Shown piece by piece: positions 55,343-63,836 of a DNA stretch of 64,000 nucleotides. The notes beneath the pieces are model-generated. The model had not been told where the DNA came from, searched no databases, and saw only the letters and a list, made by a program, of their open reading frames with translations. The translations under genes and the position numbers were made by a program. The stretch comes from Gemmataceae bacterium (GTDB lineage: Bacteria > Planctomycetota > Planctomycetia > Gemmatales > Gemmataceae): contig JALHPZ010000006.1 of NCBI GenBank assembly GCA_022842245.1, forward strand, positions 62,001 to 126,000. Reading direction: 5' to 3'. Positions within the stretch are counted from its first letter, which is position 1; the number at the start of each line of letters is the position of its first letter.

Positions 55343-56101
55343 TCAATAAAAGTCTTCAACCTCATACGTCTCGATGTCGAGGGTCCGTTCAACGAGAGAC
55401 TTCAATCGGGGATGAAAGCGATGTTGTCGCCGGCCGAATAACTTACCGCAGTCGATGACGACGGCGAACCGGTATGTCGCCCCGCCCTGTTTGTGCATCG
55501 CGTCGCCCGTCCAACCGTTTCGTCCGGCCGCACTGAGCTGTGTAGGGTCAAATGCCGCACCGCACTGCGGGCATCGCGCCGCGAGGCGTGCGGAGTAAAA
55601 TGGGTCTTCGTCCGATTCTGGTTCGCACTCGACGGTGTGGCCATTTGGGCACGTGGGCGGTGGTTCGAACGGGTCAATGATCTCGGACGTGTGGTAGATG
55701 AAGTCGCGTCCAAAGTGGAGCTGGACCTCGTAGTAGCAATTCGCAGCATCAGTGGGGTCATCGAACGGAAGTGGTTCGAGCGGGTAGCGGAGACCACTCG
55801 TGCCCAACGACTCAACAGGCCACACCACCATCAAGTCTCGATCGGCGTAGCTGTCGAATAACTCGGGAAGGGGTGCTGTGAAGGAATCCTCTCTTCCGAC
55901 GGTGAGAGCGTAGTGACCGTGTCCCTGCGCGGGTTTGTAGAGCAGACTCTGCTCAAACGGGATTTGAGCCAGTGCAGGGTCATCGGGGCCGAGCAGCCAT
56001 CCGTCATCCCGGAGCCTGGTAACGAGTTCGAGCGCGGCATCGGGGCGCGGTCGAAACGTATTGGGTCTGGGAATCAGATAACAGCGATATTCTACGCCCA
56101 C
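55343..56101 (-). CDS. hypothetical protein with zinc-ribbon-like motif
   Basis: A 252-residue soluble protein. Seen: MGVEYRCYLIPRPNTF at the start, LELVTRLRDDGW, VVWPVESLGTSGLRYPL, NCYYEVQLHFGRDFIYH. Cys-rich pairs CPNGHTVEC and CPQCGAAFD near 148-186 could bind zinc. The C-terminal part (FAVVIDCGKLFGRR) looks like an alpha/beta fold. No family is recognised. G+C is lower than in core genes, which suggests transfer. An immunity or sensor protein is only a guess. Confidence 0.6.
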   Translation of the reverse strand: MGVEYRCYLIPRPNTFRPRPDAALELVTRLRDDGWLLGPDDPALAQIPFEQSLLYKPAQGHGHYALTVGREDSFTAPLPELFDSYADRDLMVVWPVESLGTSGLRYPLEPLPFDDPTDAANCYYEVQLHFGRDFIYHTSEIIDPFEPPPTCPNGHTVECEPESDEDPFYSARLAARCPQCGAAFDPTQLSAAGRNGWTGDAMHKQGGATYRFAVVIDCGKLFGRRQHRFHPRLKSLVERTLDIETYEVEDFY

Positions 56102-56498
56102 GGTTCTTTGCCTCCGCCGCTGAACAAGTAATTCTGTCGCCTACAAGCGATATATCACGGTTGAATCCTAACCAGAAAATCCAGTACCGCAAGGATTTTC
56201 AGCACGAATCGTCCCCGAGCAAAACAAGATGTCGAATACCGTCGCCGGGCGGCGACAGATACCGGTATTCCCTCGCATACCCACCGCGCCTGTCAGACTT
56301 ATCCGACCCCATACGGGCCTCGACTGCTGTGTTCAGTTTTGATAACCATCATCGTAATAGTGAACATAATAATACTATTTGATATTCATGTTCGCACATC
56401 GCCAACCCCCGTGCGACACGGAATGGCGATGTCCTTCGAATCTGGCAGGTCGGACTCCGGTTTTACTCGATCTCGCCGCTGGTTTTTCCAGCCACGCG

Positions 56499-56640
56499 CG
56501 CGGTACAATCCGCTTCATCCGTTCCGTTCGATCCCGGTCCCAAGCCGGGACCGGCCCGAAGGAGCACCCTGAAGCCGTTCCCATTCCCGGTATGGATCCC
56601 TTCCTCGAAGTCACAAGCCATGGACGAGTTTCCAGCACCA
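56499..56640 (+). pseudogene. decayed 5' remnant of a DUF4058-type gene
   Basis: GCGCGGTACAATCCG...CATCCGTT, then CCCGGTCCCAAGCCGGGACC and a start region where CCATTCCCGGTATGGATCCC parallels the DUF4058 start (CCTTCCCCGGAATGGACCCG). The parallel continues through TTCCTCGAAG, AAGC and TTTCCAGCACCAG. It is out of frame and breaks off after about 60 codon-equivalent bases. Confidence 0.65.
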
Positions 56641-56823
56641 GAAGATGCAAAAACGGCCACGTCTCGGAGCCGAGGGAACCCCGCGAAATCGACGTAAGTC
56701 CTTACGGGGTCTGTATCGACCGGAGTGGGTCCGGAAAAAAGAGTGGGTCCGCCGGAGGGTGGCGCGGGCGCGGCGGAACCACTCCCGGCCGATTCCGGGG
56801 ATCGCGAAGCGCGTCGGCTCGTT

Positions 56824-56925
56824 TCTGTTTGAGCGCGCGCCCGCCGGCGCGGTACAAGCGGTGCAATCCGTATCATCCGTCAATTTTCCCGGCCCGACTG
56901 CCGCCGGACCGGCCCGGAGACGCAC
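56824..56925 (+). repeat. DUF4058 upstream repeat, copy 2 (with promoter)
   Basis: Shares TCTGTTTGAGCGCGCGCCCG, GTGCAATCCGTATCATCCG and CCCGGAGACGCAC with the copy at 57563-57665. TTGAGC (56829-56834) and TACAAG (56853-56858) form a weakened promoter upstream of the next gene. Confidence 0.8.
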
Positions 56926-57002
56926 ACGGTTGACAAACGTACATTATCGCTTACGGTACGTCGTCCCCGCTCACTTCCTCGCCTCCCGATACGAGGTGCC
57001 CC

Positions 57003-58448
57003 GTGGTCTGCCTCGCCTCCACCATCGATCCCGCCTTCCGCGTCGCGGCGGAGGCGGTCGCGCAGGGGAGCTCCCTCGAAGCGGCGGCACGCGAAGGGAA
57101 CGTCCCCCTCGACGATCTGAACCGCTATCGCACGAACGAATCCGCGACATGGAACCGATTCGTCCGCCGGGAACGCAAGCGCTGCCTCGGGCAGTCGGGG
57201 TCGGAGGCGCTGCTCGCGCTCCGCAAGCTGCTCCGCCACACGGACGACAAACTCGTCCTCCAGGCGGCCGTCTGCCTGCTCAAGGTCTGGATGACCTCGA
57301 TGCGCCACGGGGAGAAGAACAAGACGGCGATGCCGTTCGATCTTCAAGCCGTCGCGGCCGACATGATGGCGAAGATGACACCCGAAGAAGTGCACCGCGA
57401 TATCGACGATTACTACGGCATCCAACGATCCGACGACCCGGACGACCTGCCGGATGGCGATGCGCTGTTCGGCGGGCGTCCGAAGCCGATTCCGCCGACG
57501 CGACCGTCCGGTGGGCGGGACGACGGGCCCCTCGATGAGACGAGCGGCGGGCCGCGGCCAAATCTGTTTGAGCGCGCGCCCGGCGGCGCGGTACAATCGG
57601 TGCAATCCGTATCATCCGAATCGATCGTTCCCGGTCCCACGCCCCGGACCGACCCGGAGACGCACCCCGATGCCCAGCCCCTTCCCCGGAATGGACCCGT
57701 TCCTCGAAGACCCGAAGCACTGGAAGAGCTTCCAGCACCAGTTCGTCGCCGCGCTGTACCACACGCTGCTGCCCGGCCTCGTGGACCGCTACCGCGCGCG
57801 CGTCGGGATGCGGTCGTACACGGTGGAGATGCCGCTGTTCACGTCGGTGGTGCGCGAGCAGCACGAGGAGCCGTTCATCGAGATCCGCGAGCGCGGGGAC
57901 GGGCGGCTGGTGACGTTGATCGACCTCGCCAGCCCGGCGAACAAGACGACGGCGACGGGCCGCGAGGCGTACCTGGCGACGCGCAAGCTGGTGGAGTCGC
58001 AGCGGGCGAACGCGCTGGAGATCGATCTGTCGACGCAGGGGTCGCCGCTGCTGGACTATTCGCGGGACGCGCTGCCGGAGCACGATTACACCTTCACGGT
58101 GACGCGGGCGATGGCGCCGGGGAAGTTCGAGATCTACACGGCGACGGTGCAGAAGCGCCTGCCGAAGTTCAAGCTGCCGCTGGCGGTGGACGACCGGGAC
58201 GCGATGCTGGACTTGCAGGACGTGTTCCGGCGGGCGTACGACCTCGGCGGGTTCGCGAAGCAGCTGCGCTACGGCGACCCGCTGCCGGGGTGCGTGAAAC
58301 TGTCGGACGTGGGTCGATCGTGGGTGGAGCTGCTGTTGAAGCAGTCGAACCTGCGGTAGGGTTTGCGCCCGGCGGTGAAATTCGCGCCATCGCGGGAGGA
58401 GTCGCGATGGCGGCGGAAAATTGCGTCGATGCGCGATTCATCTTTTGA
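57003..58448 (+). CDS. hypothetical protein; only the first ~185 codons look genuine
   Basis: The frame opens at GTG 57003 and stays open to 58448. The first about 185 residues look like a real soluble protein: AAEAVAQGSSLEAAAREGNVPLDDL, RKRCLGQSGSEALLALRKLL, HTDDKLVLQAAVCLLKVWM. These patterns resemble helix-rich or terminase-small-subunit-like proteins. After about residue 187 the frame runs through the promoter repeat (57563-57665) and then overlaps the DUF4058 gene in another frame, with typical shadow composition. The native stop is therefore probably lost, or a frameshift exists near 57490-57560. Function unknown. Confidence 0.4.
   Translation: MVCLASTIDPAFRVAAEAVAQGSSLEAAAREGNVPLDDLNRYRTNESATWNRFVRRERKRCLGQSGSEALLALRKLLRHTDDKLVLQAAVCLLKVWMTSMRHGEKNKTAMPFDLQAVAADMMAKMTPEEVHRDIDDYYGIQRSDDPDDLPDGDALFGGRPKPIPPTRPSGGRDDGPLDETSGGPRPNLFERAPGGAVQSVQSVSSESIVPGPTPRTDPETHPDAQPLPRNGPVPRRPEALEELPAPVRRRAVPHAAARPRGPLPRARRDAVVHGGDAAVHVGGARAARGAVHRDPRARGRAAGDVDRPRQPGEQDDGDGPRGVPGDAQAGGVAAGERAGDRSVDAGVAAAGLFAGRAAGARLHLHGDAGDGAGEVRDLHGDGAEAPAEVQAAAGGGRPGRDAGLAGRVPAGVRPRRVREAAALRRPAAGVRETVGRGSIVGGAAVEAVEPAVGFAPGGEIRAIAGGVAMAAENCVDARFIF
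57563..57665 (+). repeat. DUF4058 upstream repeat, copy 3
   Basis: About 100 bases, strongly like 56824-56925 and more loosely like 56499-56570. It ends 4 bases before the DUF4058 start. Confidence 0.85.
57568..57597 (+). promoter_or_regulatory. putative sigma-70-type promoter of DUF4058 gene
   Basis: TTGAGC at 57568-57573 and TACAAT at 57592-57597 are 18 bases apart, 72 bases before the start codon. Confidence 0.6.
57670..58359 (+). CDS. DUF4058 family protein
   Basis: A 229-residue protein starting PSPFPGMDPFLEDPKHW, the signature opening of DUF4058, followed by FQHQFVAALYHTLLPGLVDRYRARV, FIEIRERGDGRLVTLIDLASPANKT and LPGCVKLSDV near the end. The family is expanded in planctomycetes and cyanobacteria and resembles restriction-like or Uma2-like folds; no function is known. 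The protein may be near full length, as the family is about 220-260 residues. It has its own promoter within repeat copy 3. Confidence 0.85.
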   Translation: MPSPFPGMDPFLEDPKHWKSFQHQFVAALYHTLLPGLVDRYRARVGMRSYTVEMPLFTSVVREQHEEPFIEIRERGDGRLVTLIDLASPANKTTATGREAYLATRKLVESQRANALEIDLSTQGSPLLDYSRDALPEHDYTFTVTRAMAPGKFEIYTATVQKRLPKFKLPLAVDDRDAMLDLQDVFRRAYDLGGFAKQLRYGDPLPGCVKLSDVGRSWVELLLKQSNLR

Positions 58449-58580
58449 CGGATTTTCCGATTCGCGCTGTCATACGCCAACGGCGGGCTACATTCTTCGC
58501 AAGACGAGTTTCGCTCGACCGTCGCACCCCGTCGCCCCGCGTGCGTCGGTCCGAGCCTCCGGCACCCTCCGGTTTCCCCC

Positions 58581-60827
58581 ATGTCACTCCGTAGGCTCGG
58601 CTCTCCCGACGCACCGAAGACCCCGCCGCCGTCCCCGCCCCTGATGCGCAAGTTGCTGGCGTCGTCCATCGTGCCGGCGGGCGATTGGGAGGCACTCGGT
58701 TCCAACCGTCGCGATGCGGTGCTGGCGGCGCCGGACGACGACCATCTCTTGAACGCGTTGCTCGCGGTGAACCTGCTGACTCCCTATCAGGTGGGGCGGC
58801 TGCGATCGAACGAGTGGCACACGCTGGTGCTGGGCAACTATCGGGTGCTGGAGAAGATCGGCGCCGGCGGCATGGGCGTGGTCTTCCGGGCGGAGCACGT
58901 GAAGCTGCGGAAGCCGGTGGCGGTGAAGGCGCTGTTCGTGGACGGGGAGAAGAACCGTCGGGCGCTGGATCGCTTCTTCAACGAGGTGCTGGCGGTCACG
59001 CGGCTGAAGCACCCGCACATTGTGGCGGCGGTGGACGCCGGGGAGCAGCCGGGGGCCGGGCCGAACGGCGCGCCGGTGCCGTATCTGGTGATGGAGTACG
59101 TGGCGGGTCAGAACCTCGAGGACGCGGTGACGGCGGACGGGCCGATGCCGATCGAGAAGTCGTGCCTGGTGATCCATCAGGTGGCGGACGCGCTGACGGA
59201 GGCGCACCGGCAAGGGTTGATCCACCGGGACATCAAGCCGGGGAACGTGCTGATCGCGCCGGACGGGGCGGCGAAGCTGCTGGACTTCGGGGTGGCGCGG
59301 CTGCCGACGCCGGACGACCGGCTGACGAAGGACGGGGCGCGCCTGGGCACGATCGGCTACATGGCGCCGGAGCAGGTGCGGAACGCGCGGGGCGTGGATG
59401 CGCGGGCGGACGTGTTCGGGCTGGGCGCGACGTTGTTCTTCATGTTGACGGGCCGCGATCCGTTCGAGCCGCCGATTGGCGCGGCGGGGGCGTTGCATCC
59501 GCCGTCGGTGCGGGAGTACCGGTCGGAGGTGCCGGCGGCATTGGACGCGACGCTGGGTCGGCTGATGGCGTTGCGGGCGGACGACCGCGTGTCGTCGGCC
59601 GAGGCGGCGATGCGGGAGCTGATGCCGTTTTTGAAGTCGATCACGCGGCCGGTGGCGCGGCCGCTGCCGGAGACGGCCGAGTCGGCGGCGACGGACACCG
59701 CGCCCGACGGCGTGCCGGACGCCATGCCCGCGCCGCACCGCATCCTCATCGTGGACGACCAGGTGGATGTGCGCCGCGTCTGCAAGCTCGCCATCGCCGG
59801 CGACGGTGCGAAGTGCGACGAGGTCGGCACCGGACCGGACGCGCTGACGCGGGTTCGCGAGACCGACTATGACCTCGTGCTGCTGGACGTGGACCTACCG
59901 GGGCTGAACGGCGAGCAGGTGCTGCGGAAGATCCGCCAGCATCCGCCGTCGCCGAACATCAAGGTCATCATGTTGTCGGGCCGCACGAGCGGGGACGAAC
60001 TCTCGCGGATGCTGAACGCGGGGGCGGACGACTTCCTGACGAAGCCGTTCAGCCTGGTGCAGCTGCGGGCACGGGTGAAGTCGGCGTTGAAACTGAAGGA
60101 CGCGCAGGACCGCGCCGAGACGCTCAACGGGCATCTGATGACGCTGAACGCGGAGCTGGAGCGCGGGGTAAGTTCGCGGGACGGCGAGCTGCTGATGGCG
60201 CGCGGGGCGATGGTGCTGGCGCTGGCGAAACTGGTGGAACAGCGCTCGGCCGAGACCGGCGCGCACCTGATCCGCCTGCAAAAGTATTGCCGCGTGCTGG
60301 GCGACGCGGCGCGGCGCGTGCCCGCCTATGCCGACCGCATCGCCCCGGACTTCCTCCAGACACTCGAGGACGCGGCCCCGCTGCACGATATCGGCAAGGC
60401 CGCCGTGCCCGATTACATCCTGAACAAGCCCGGCCGGCTCGACCCCCACGAGCGCGTGCTCATGGAGGCGCACACCACCAACGGTGCCGACACGCTTCAG
60501 GAGGTCGCCCGCCGCTACCGCTTCGCCACCGGGTTCCTGCAGATGGCGACCGACATCGCCCGCCACCACCACGAGAAATGGGACGGTACCGGCTACCCCG
60601 ACCGCCTCGCCGGCGAAGAGATCCCGCTGGCGGCGCGCCTCCTCGCCCTCTGCGACGTCTACGACGCCCTCCGCTCCCGACGCGTCTACAAGCCGTCGCT
60701 GTCGCACAACATGGCGCTCATGACCATGATGGACGCGTCGCCGGGCCACTTCGATCCGGGTCTCGTGCCCGTCTTCCGCAGCATCGCCGACAAGTTCGAC
60801 GAAATCTACCGCGAAACCGCGGAGTAG
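58581..60827 (+). CDS. Ser/Thr kinase - receiver - HD-GYP fusion
   Basis: A 748-residue cytoplasmic protein. Residues about 87-350 are a Hanks kinase: IGAGGMGVVF, Lys116 (VAVKAL), HRDIKPGN with Asp217, DFG 235-237 and GTIGYMAPEQ. Residues about 386-505 are a response-regulator receiver: VDD near 391-393, phospho-acceptor Asp436 (LLDVDLPG), Lys488 (LTKPF). Residues about 540-740 are an HD-GYP phosphodiesterase domain: HDIGK at 602-606, HHHEKWDGTGYP at 662-673. HD-GYP enzymes break down cyclic di-GMP. All active residues are present. The chain would join protein phosphorylation, a phosphorelay input and second-messenger turnover. Confidence 0.9.
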   Translation: MSLRRLGSPDAPKTPPPSPPLMRKLLASSIVPAGDWEALGSNRRDAVLAAPDDDHLLNALLAVNLLTPYQVGRLRSNEWHTLVLGNYRVLEKIGAGGMGVVFRAEHVKLRKPVAVKALFVDGEKNRRALDRFFNEVLAVTRLKHPHIVAAVDAGEQPGAGPNGAPVPYLVMEYVAGQNLEDAVTADGPMPIEKSCLVIHQVADALTEAHRQGLIHRDIKPGNVLIAPDGAAKLLDFGVARLPTPDDRLTKDGARLGTIGYMAPEQVRNARGVDARADVFGLGATLFFMLTGRDPFEPPIGAAGALHPPSVREYRSEVPAALDATLGRLMALRADDRVSSAEAAMRELMPFLKSITRPVARPLPETAESAATDTAPDGVPDAMPAPHRILIVDDQVDVRRVCKLAIAGDGAKCDEVGTGPDALTRVRETDYDLVLLDVDLPGLNGEQVLRKIRQHPPSPNIKVIMLSGRTSGDELSRMLNAGADDFLTKPFSLVQLRARVKSALKLKDAQDRAETLNGHLMTLNAELERGVSSRDGELLMARGAMVLALAKLVEQRSAETGAHLIRLQKYCRVLGDAARRVPAYADRIAPDFLQTLEDAAPLHDIGKAAVPDYILNKPGRLDPHERVLMEAHTTNGADTLQEVARRYRFATGFLQMATDIARHHHEKWDGTGYPDRLAGEEIPLAARLLALCDVYDALRSRRVYKPSLSHNMALMTMMDASPGHFDPGLVPVFRSIADKFDEIYRETAE

Positions 60828-60839
60828 TTTCGGGCACCC

Positions 60840-60905
60840 GCTCCGCGAGTGCCCCGTGCGGCCTTTCCGAAATCCCGAACGCATCCGGGGATACTCGCGG
60901 AGCGA
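60840..60905. repeat. short inverted repeat after fusion gene
   Basis: CGCTCCGCGAGT at about 60840-60851 recurs inverted (ACTCGCGGAGCG) at 60893-60904. It may act as a terminator for the fusion gene; there is no T-run. Confidence 0.4.
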
Positions 60906-60958
60906 GAACCCGACTCTGGAGCGATCCGCGCGAACCCGATCCGGTTCCGAAACGTAAA

Positions 60959-60988
60959 TTGGCCGGACACTTGCGGCCGTGCTAGAAT
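60959..60988 (+). promoter_or_regulatory. putative promoter, near-leaderless type
   Basis: TTGGCC at 60959-60964 and TAGAAT at 60983-60988 are 18 bases apart; the -10 box ends 9 bases before ATG 60998. Confidence 0.55.
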
Positions 60989-60997
60989 CGCGGGACC

Positions 60998-61297
60998 ATG
61001 ACGCTCGGCCAATTGCAAGATCGAATCCGGGAACTGTACGGCGATAAAGATTCCCGCCGCGGCGTCGAAGGCACCTTCATGTGGTTCCTCGAAGAGGTCG
61101 GCGAACTCGCCGGCGCCCTGCGCGGGGGGACTCACGACGAGCGCGTCCTCGAATTCGCCGACGTGCTGGCGTGGCTGGCGACCTTGGCGAATGGAGTCGG
61201 CGTAAATCTCGACGACGCCATCGCGCGGAAATACGGCACCGGTTGCCCCGGCTGCCGTCAGATACCTTGTGCCTGCGACCTCGCGGAGAAGCCGTGA
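60998..61297 (+). CDS. MazG-like nucleotide pyrophosphohydrolase
   Basis: A 99-residue protein of the all-alpha NTP pyrophosphatase type: FMWFLEEVGELAGALRGG with the EEXXE metal site (EEVGE), then VLEFADVLAWLATLANGVGVNL with the second acidic ExxD site (EFAD). The C-terminus has CPGCRQIPCACD, four Cys that might bind a metal, an unusual addition. MazG-like enzymes remove abnormal nucleoside triphosphates. It overlaps the next gene by GTGA. A near-leaderless promoter lies directly upstream. Confidence 0.85.
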   Translation: MTLGQLQDRIRELYGDKDSRRGVEGTFMWFLEEVGELAGALRGGTHDERVLEFADVLAWLATLANGVGVNLDDAIARKYGTGCPGCRQIPCACDLAEKP

Positions 61298-63714
61298 CCC
61301 GTCCCTTCTTTCGGTGCCTCGCGGTGTTCACGGCGCTCACGCTGGCCGTTGCGTCCGCTGCCGCGCAGTCGCACCCGATCAAGATCAAGTCCGTCAAGAC
61401 CGGCTTCCCCCACGGCCCGAACGTTTCCCAGCGCGACGACGACGGCAGCGGTTCCTATATCTGCAAAACCAACTTCTGGACCCCCGTTTACCTCGAACTG
61501 GAAATCCTCCGCACCGTCGATCGCCCGGCCGTCGTCGTCCTCGAAGCCAGCGACCCCGACGACCTCGGCACCAGCGTGACCGTGCCGTTGCAGAACCTTT
61601 CGGACGTACGCCCCGGCACCACGCTCTCCGCCGCCGAACTTGCCTACCTGCCCTGCGTCCGCCTCGGCGGCCGCGACCTGTCCGTCTCCATCCGCGACCC
61701 CGGCAGCGGCCGCAATCTCGCCGAACCCAAACGCCTCAGCTTCGTCCGCAGCAAGGACACCTCCGCTTACGTCGTCCTGTCGCTCGGATCCCGGCTGCCC
61801 GGATTCGAGTTGCCCCCCGAGGCCCCCGGCGCCAATCGCGGCTCGAAGGTCGAGTTGGCCGTCATCGATAATCCGTACCTCCTGCCCGACCGCTGGTATG
61901 GCTACGACGCCGCCGACCTCGTCGTCCTCGCCACCGGCTCGGCGTCCGTGCAGAACTTCCTCGCCCCGCTCTTCACCGATCCGCAGCACAAACCGCGCCT
62001 CGATGCGCTTGTCGAGTGGGTCCGTCGCGGCGGGCGGCTGGTCGTCAGTGTGGGCCAGAACGCCGGAGTTGCCGCCAGTTTCCCCGTGTTGCAGGAACTC
62101 CTGCCGATGCGCCTGCCACGGGAAAACCTCGTCGAGCAGGTGAAGGACCTCCCGATGGAGTGGCTCACCCACGGCGTGAGCGAGAAGAAGACCAAGCTGA
62201 ATACACTCGCGGCGAAAGGGGGCACCTTCCCGCTCGTCCGCTTCGAGCCGCACGCCGAACGGGGTGCCCGGCAGATCGTGCCGCCGGCTGACTCGCTGCG
62301 CGAAGGCACACGCCGCGCCGTTGTGCAGGCACCCTACGGCCTCGGGCGCGTCACCCTCGTCGCGTTCGACCTCGACCGCTCCCCCTTCGTCGACTACGAC
62401 GACCGCCCCCGCGCCTGGGACCTGATCCTCCGCGAGTGCGGCGCCAACCGCGCGCCCCAGTCGTTCAACAAGAACAACTACTCCTACTCCGGCATCGCCG
62501 AGGATGAACTCGCCAACGAGATGCGCCAGCACGCCGACGCCTTCGCCAGCGTCCCCGTCATCTCCTTCGGCTGGGTTGCCGCGTTCATCGTCCTCTACAC
62601 GCTGCTCATCGGACCGGTCGAATACTACGTGCTCAAGAAAGTCTTCAAGCGGCTCGAACTCACCTGGATCACCTTCCCGATCATCGTTCTCACCGTCAGC
62701 GCGATCGCCTACTTCAGCGCCTACGCGCTGAAAGGGAGCGACATGAAGGTGAACAAGGTGGACATCGTCGACATCGACCCGACGACCAACCGTGTCTACG
62801 GGCGCACCTGGTTCACGGTATTCAGCCCGCGCATCGACACCTACCGCGTCGGCGTCGAACCCGCGCCCGGCTGGGCCGCCCCCGGCGGCGCACACGGCGG
62901 CGCCCTCGTCGACTGGACCGGCGCCGGCAGCGGCCGCCGCGGCGGACTCTTCCGCCGCTCCTACCAGTACGGCCTCACGCAGCCCGGCGACCCCGCCACC
63001 GCCCGCTTCGCCGACGGGCTTGTCGATGTGCCGATCCAGGTCTGGTCCACCAAGGGCTTCACCGTCGACTGGAACGCCGTCCTCGACAAGGCCGCGCCGC
63101 CCGTCGTCTCCGAACTCGTCCATCCGCCGGCGAACCCGGCGAACGTCGTCGGCACCTTCACCCTGAACCTGCCGTTCAAGGAACTGCAAGACGTGCACCT
63201 CGTCTACGCCGGCAAGGCGTACAAGTGGGACGCGATCCCGACCGGTGTGCCTGTGAACGCCTTCCTGGACGACACCAAGGTTGACGGCGACTGGATCGCG
63301 AAGCTGACGAGCCTGTCGGTGTTCACCACCGTAAATCAGCCGAACTTCGGCCGCGCCAGCACGCAGAAACTGCAATCGAACGGCGCGGCGCCGGCGTTTC
63401 AGATGATGTTCCACGAGGAGACGCTGAAGTCGAACGACACCGCCGCCCCGCGCAACAGCACGCTCCGCCGGCTCGATCAATCGTGGCGGCTCTCCAGCCT
63501 GCACCGCGACGAGGTGATCGTGGTCGGCCGCGTCCCCGCCGTCCGCGATGTTCCCGCGGAGGATCTTCTGACGGCCGCGGACTCGCCGTCGCCCACCCGC
63601 ATTTGGCTCAAGGAACTGCCCGGCGGCGCGGCGAAACGCACCCTGCAACAGGGCACGCTCCAGCAGGAAACCTTCGTGCGAATCTACCTTCCCGTGAAAC
63701 CGTTCAAGAAGTGA
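61294..63714 (+). CDS. large membrane protein of unknown function
   Basis: The start is GTG 61294, overlapping the previous stop, and begins with a signal peptide (LAVFTALTLAVASAAAQ). The 806-residue product has an N-terminal extracytoplasmic domain of about 400 residues (ADLVVLATGSASVQNFLAPLF, LDALVEWVRRGGRLVVSVG, a Rossmann- or GATase-like core), two membrane helices near 425-447 and 457-480 (FIVLYTLLIGPVEYYVL, FPIIVLTVSAIAYFSAYAL), and a second extracytoplasmic beta-rich domain. Neighbouring ABC ATPase suggests a transporter-associated or gliding-motility-like (GldG-type) complex, by context only. Confidence 0.65.
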   Translation: MTRPFFRCLAVFTALTLAVASAAAQSHPIKIKSVKTGFPHGPNVSQRDDDGSGSYICKTNFWTPVYLELEILRTVDRPAVVVLEASDPDDLGTSVTVPLQNLSDVRPGTTLSAAELAYLPCVRLGGRDLSVSIRDPGSGRNLAEPKRLSFVRSKDTSAYVVLSLGSRLPGFELPPEAPGANRGSKVELAVIDNPYLLPDRWYGYDAADLVVLATGSASVQNFLAPLFTDPQHKPRLDALVEWVRRGGRLVVSVGQNAGVAASFPVLQELLPMRLPRENLVEQVKDLPMEWLTHGVSEKKTKLNTLAAKGGTFPLVRFEPHAERGARQIVPPADSLREGTRRAVVQAPYGLGRVTLVAFDLDRSPFVDYDDRPRAWDLILRECGANRAPQSFNKNNYSYSGIAEDELANEMRQHADAFASVPVISFGWVAAFIVLYTLLIGPVEYYVLKKVFKRLELTWITFPIIVLTVSAIAYFSAYALKGSDMKVNKVDIVDIDPTTNRVYGRTWFTVFSPRIDTYRVGVEPAPGWAAPGGAHGGALVDWTGAGSGRRGGLFRRSYQYGLTQPGDPATARFADGLVDVPIQVWSTKGFTVDWNAVLDKAAPPVVSELVHPPANPANVVGTFTLNLPFKELQDVHLVYAGKAYKWDAIPTGVPVNAFLDDTKVDGDWIAKLTSLSVFTTVNQPNFGRASTQKLQSNGAAPAFQMMFHEETLKSNDTAAPRNSTLRRLDQSWRLSSLHRDEVIVVGRVPAVRDVPAEDLLTAADSPSPTRIWLKELPGGAAKRTLQQGTLQQETFVRIYLPVKPFKK

Positions 63715-63723
63715 AGATGAATG

Positions 63724-63813
63724 GCCACAGATAAAAACGGATTAATCCAGATAGAGTCGGGGTTCTAAACATTGAATTGGTTTTATCCGTGTTTATCCGT
63801 GTTCATCTGTGGC
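63724..63813. repeat. palindromic intergenic repeat
   Basis: GCCACAGATAAAAACGGATT on the left and TATCCGTGTTCATCTGTGGC on the right, with ATCCGTGTTTATCCGTG internal repeats, form an imperfect palindrome between the membrane protein and ABC ATPase genes. Confidence 0.7.
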
Positions 63814-63836
63814 TCAAAATTCTTTCGAGACCCTCC

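Larger units (their letters stand above)
56102..57002. other. repeat-rich non-coding stretch
   Basis: About 900 bases. The first 300 are low in G+C (many TA-rich words around 56330-56390) and show no gene. Then follow a decayed copy of the DUF4058 promoter and 5' end, a stretch of disordered G-rich sequence, and a second promoter-bearing copy at 56824-56925. Confidence 0.6.

Noticed and set aside
56160-56400. Small open frames in the low-GC stretch
   Set aside because: Short, no ribosome sites, no conserved look, and they run into repeat remnants.
61258-63648. Antisense open frame over the large membrane protein
   Set aside because: No signal or domain; Gly/Val/Glu-rich shadow composition.
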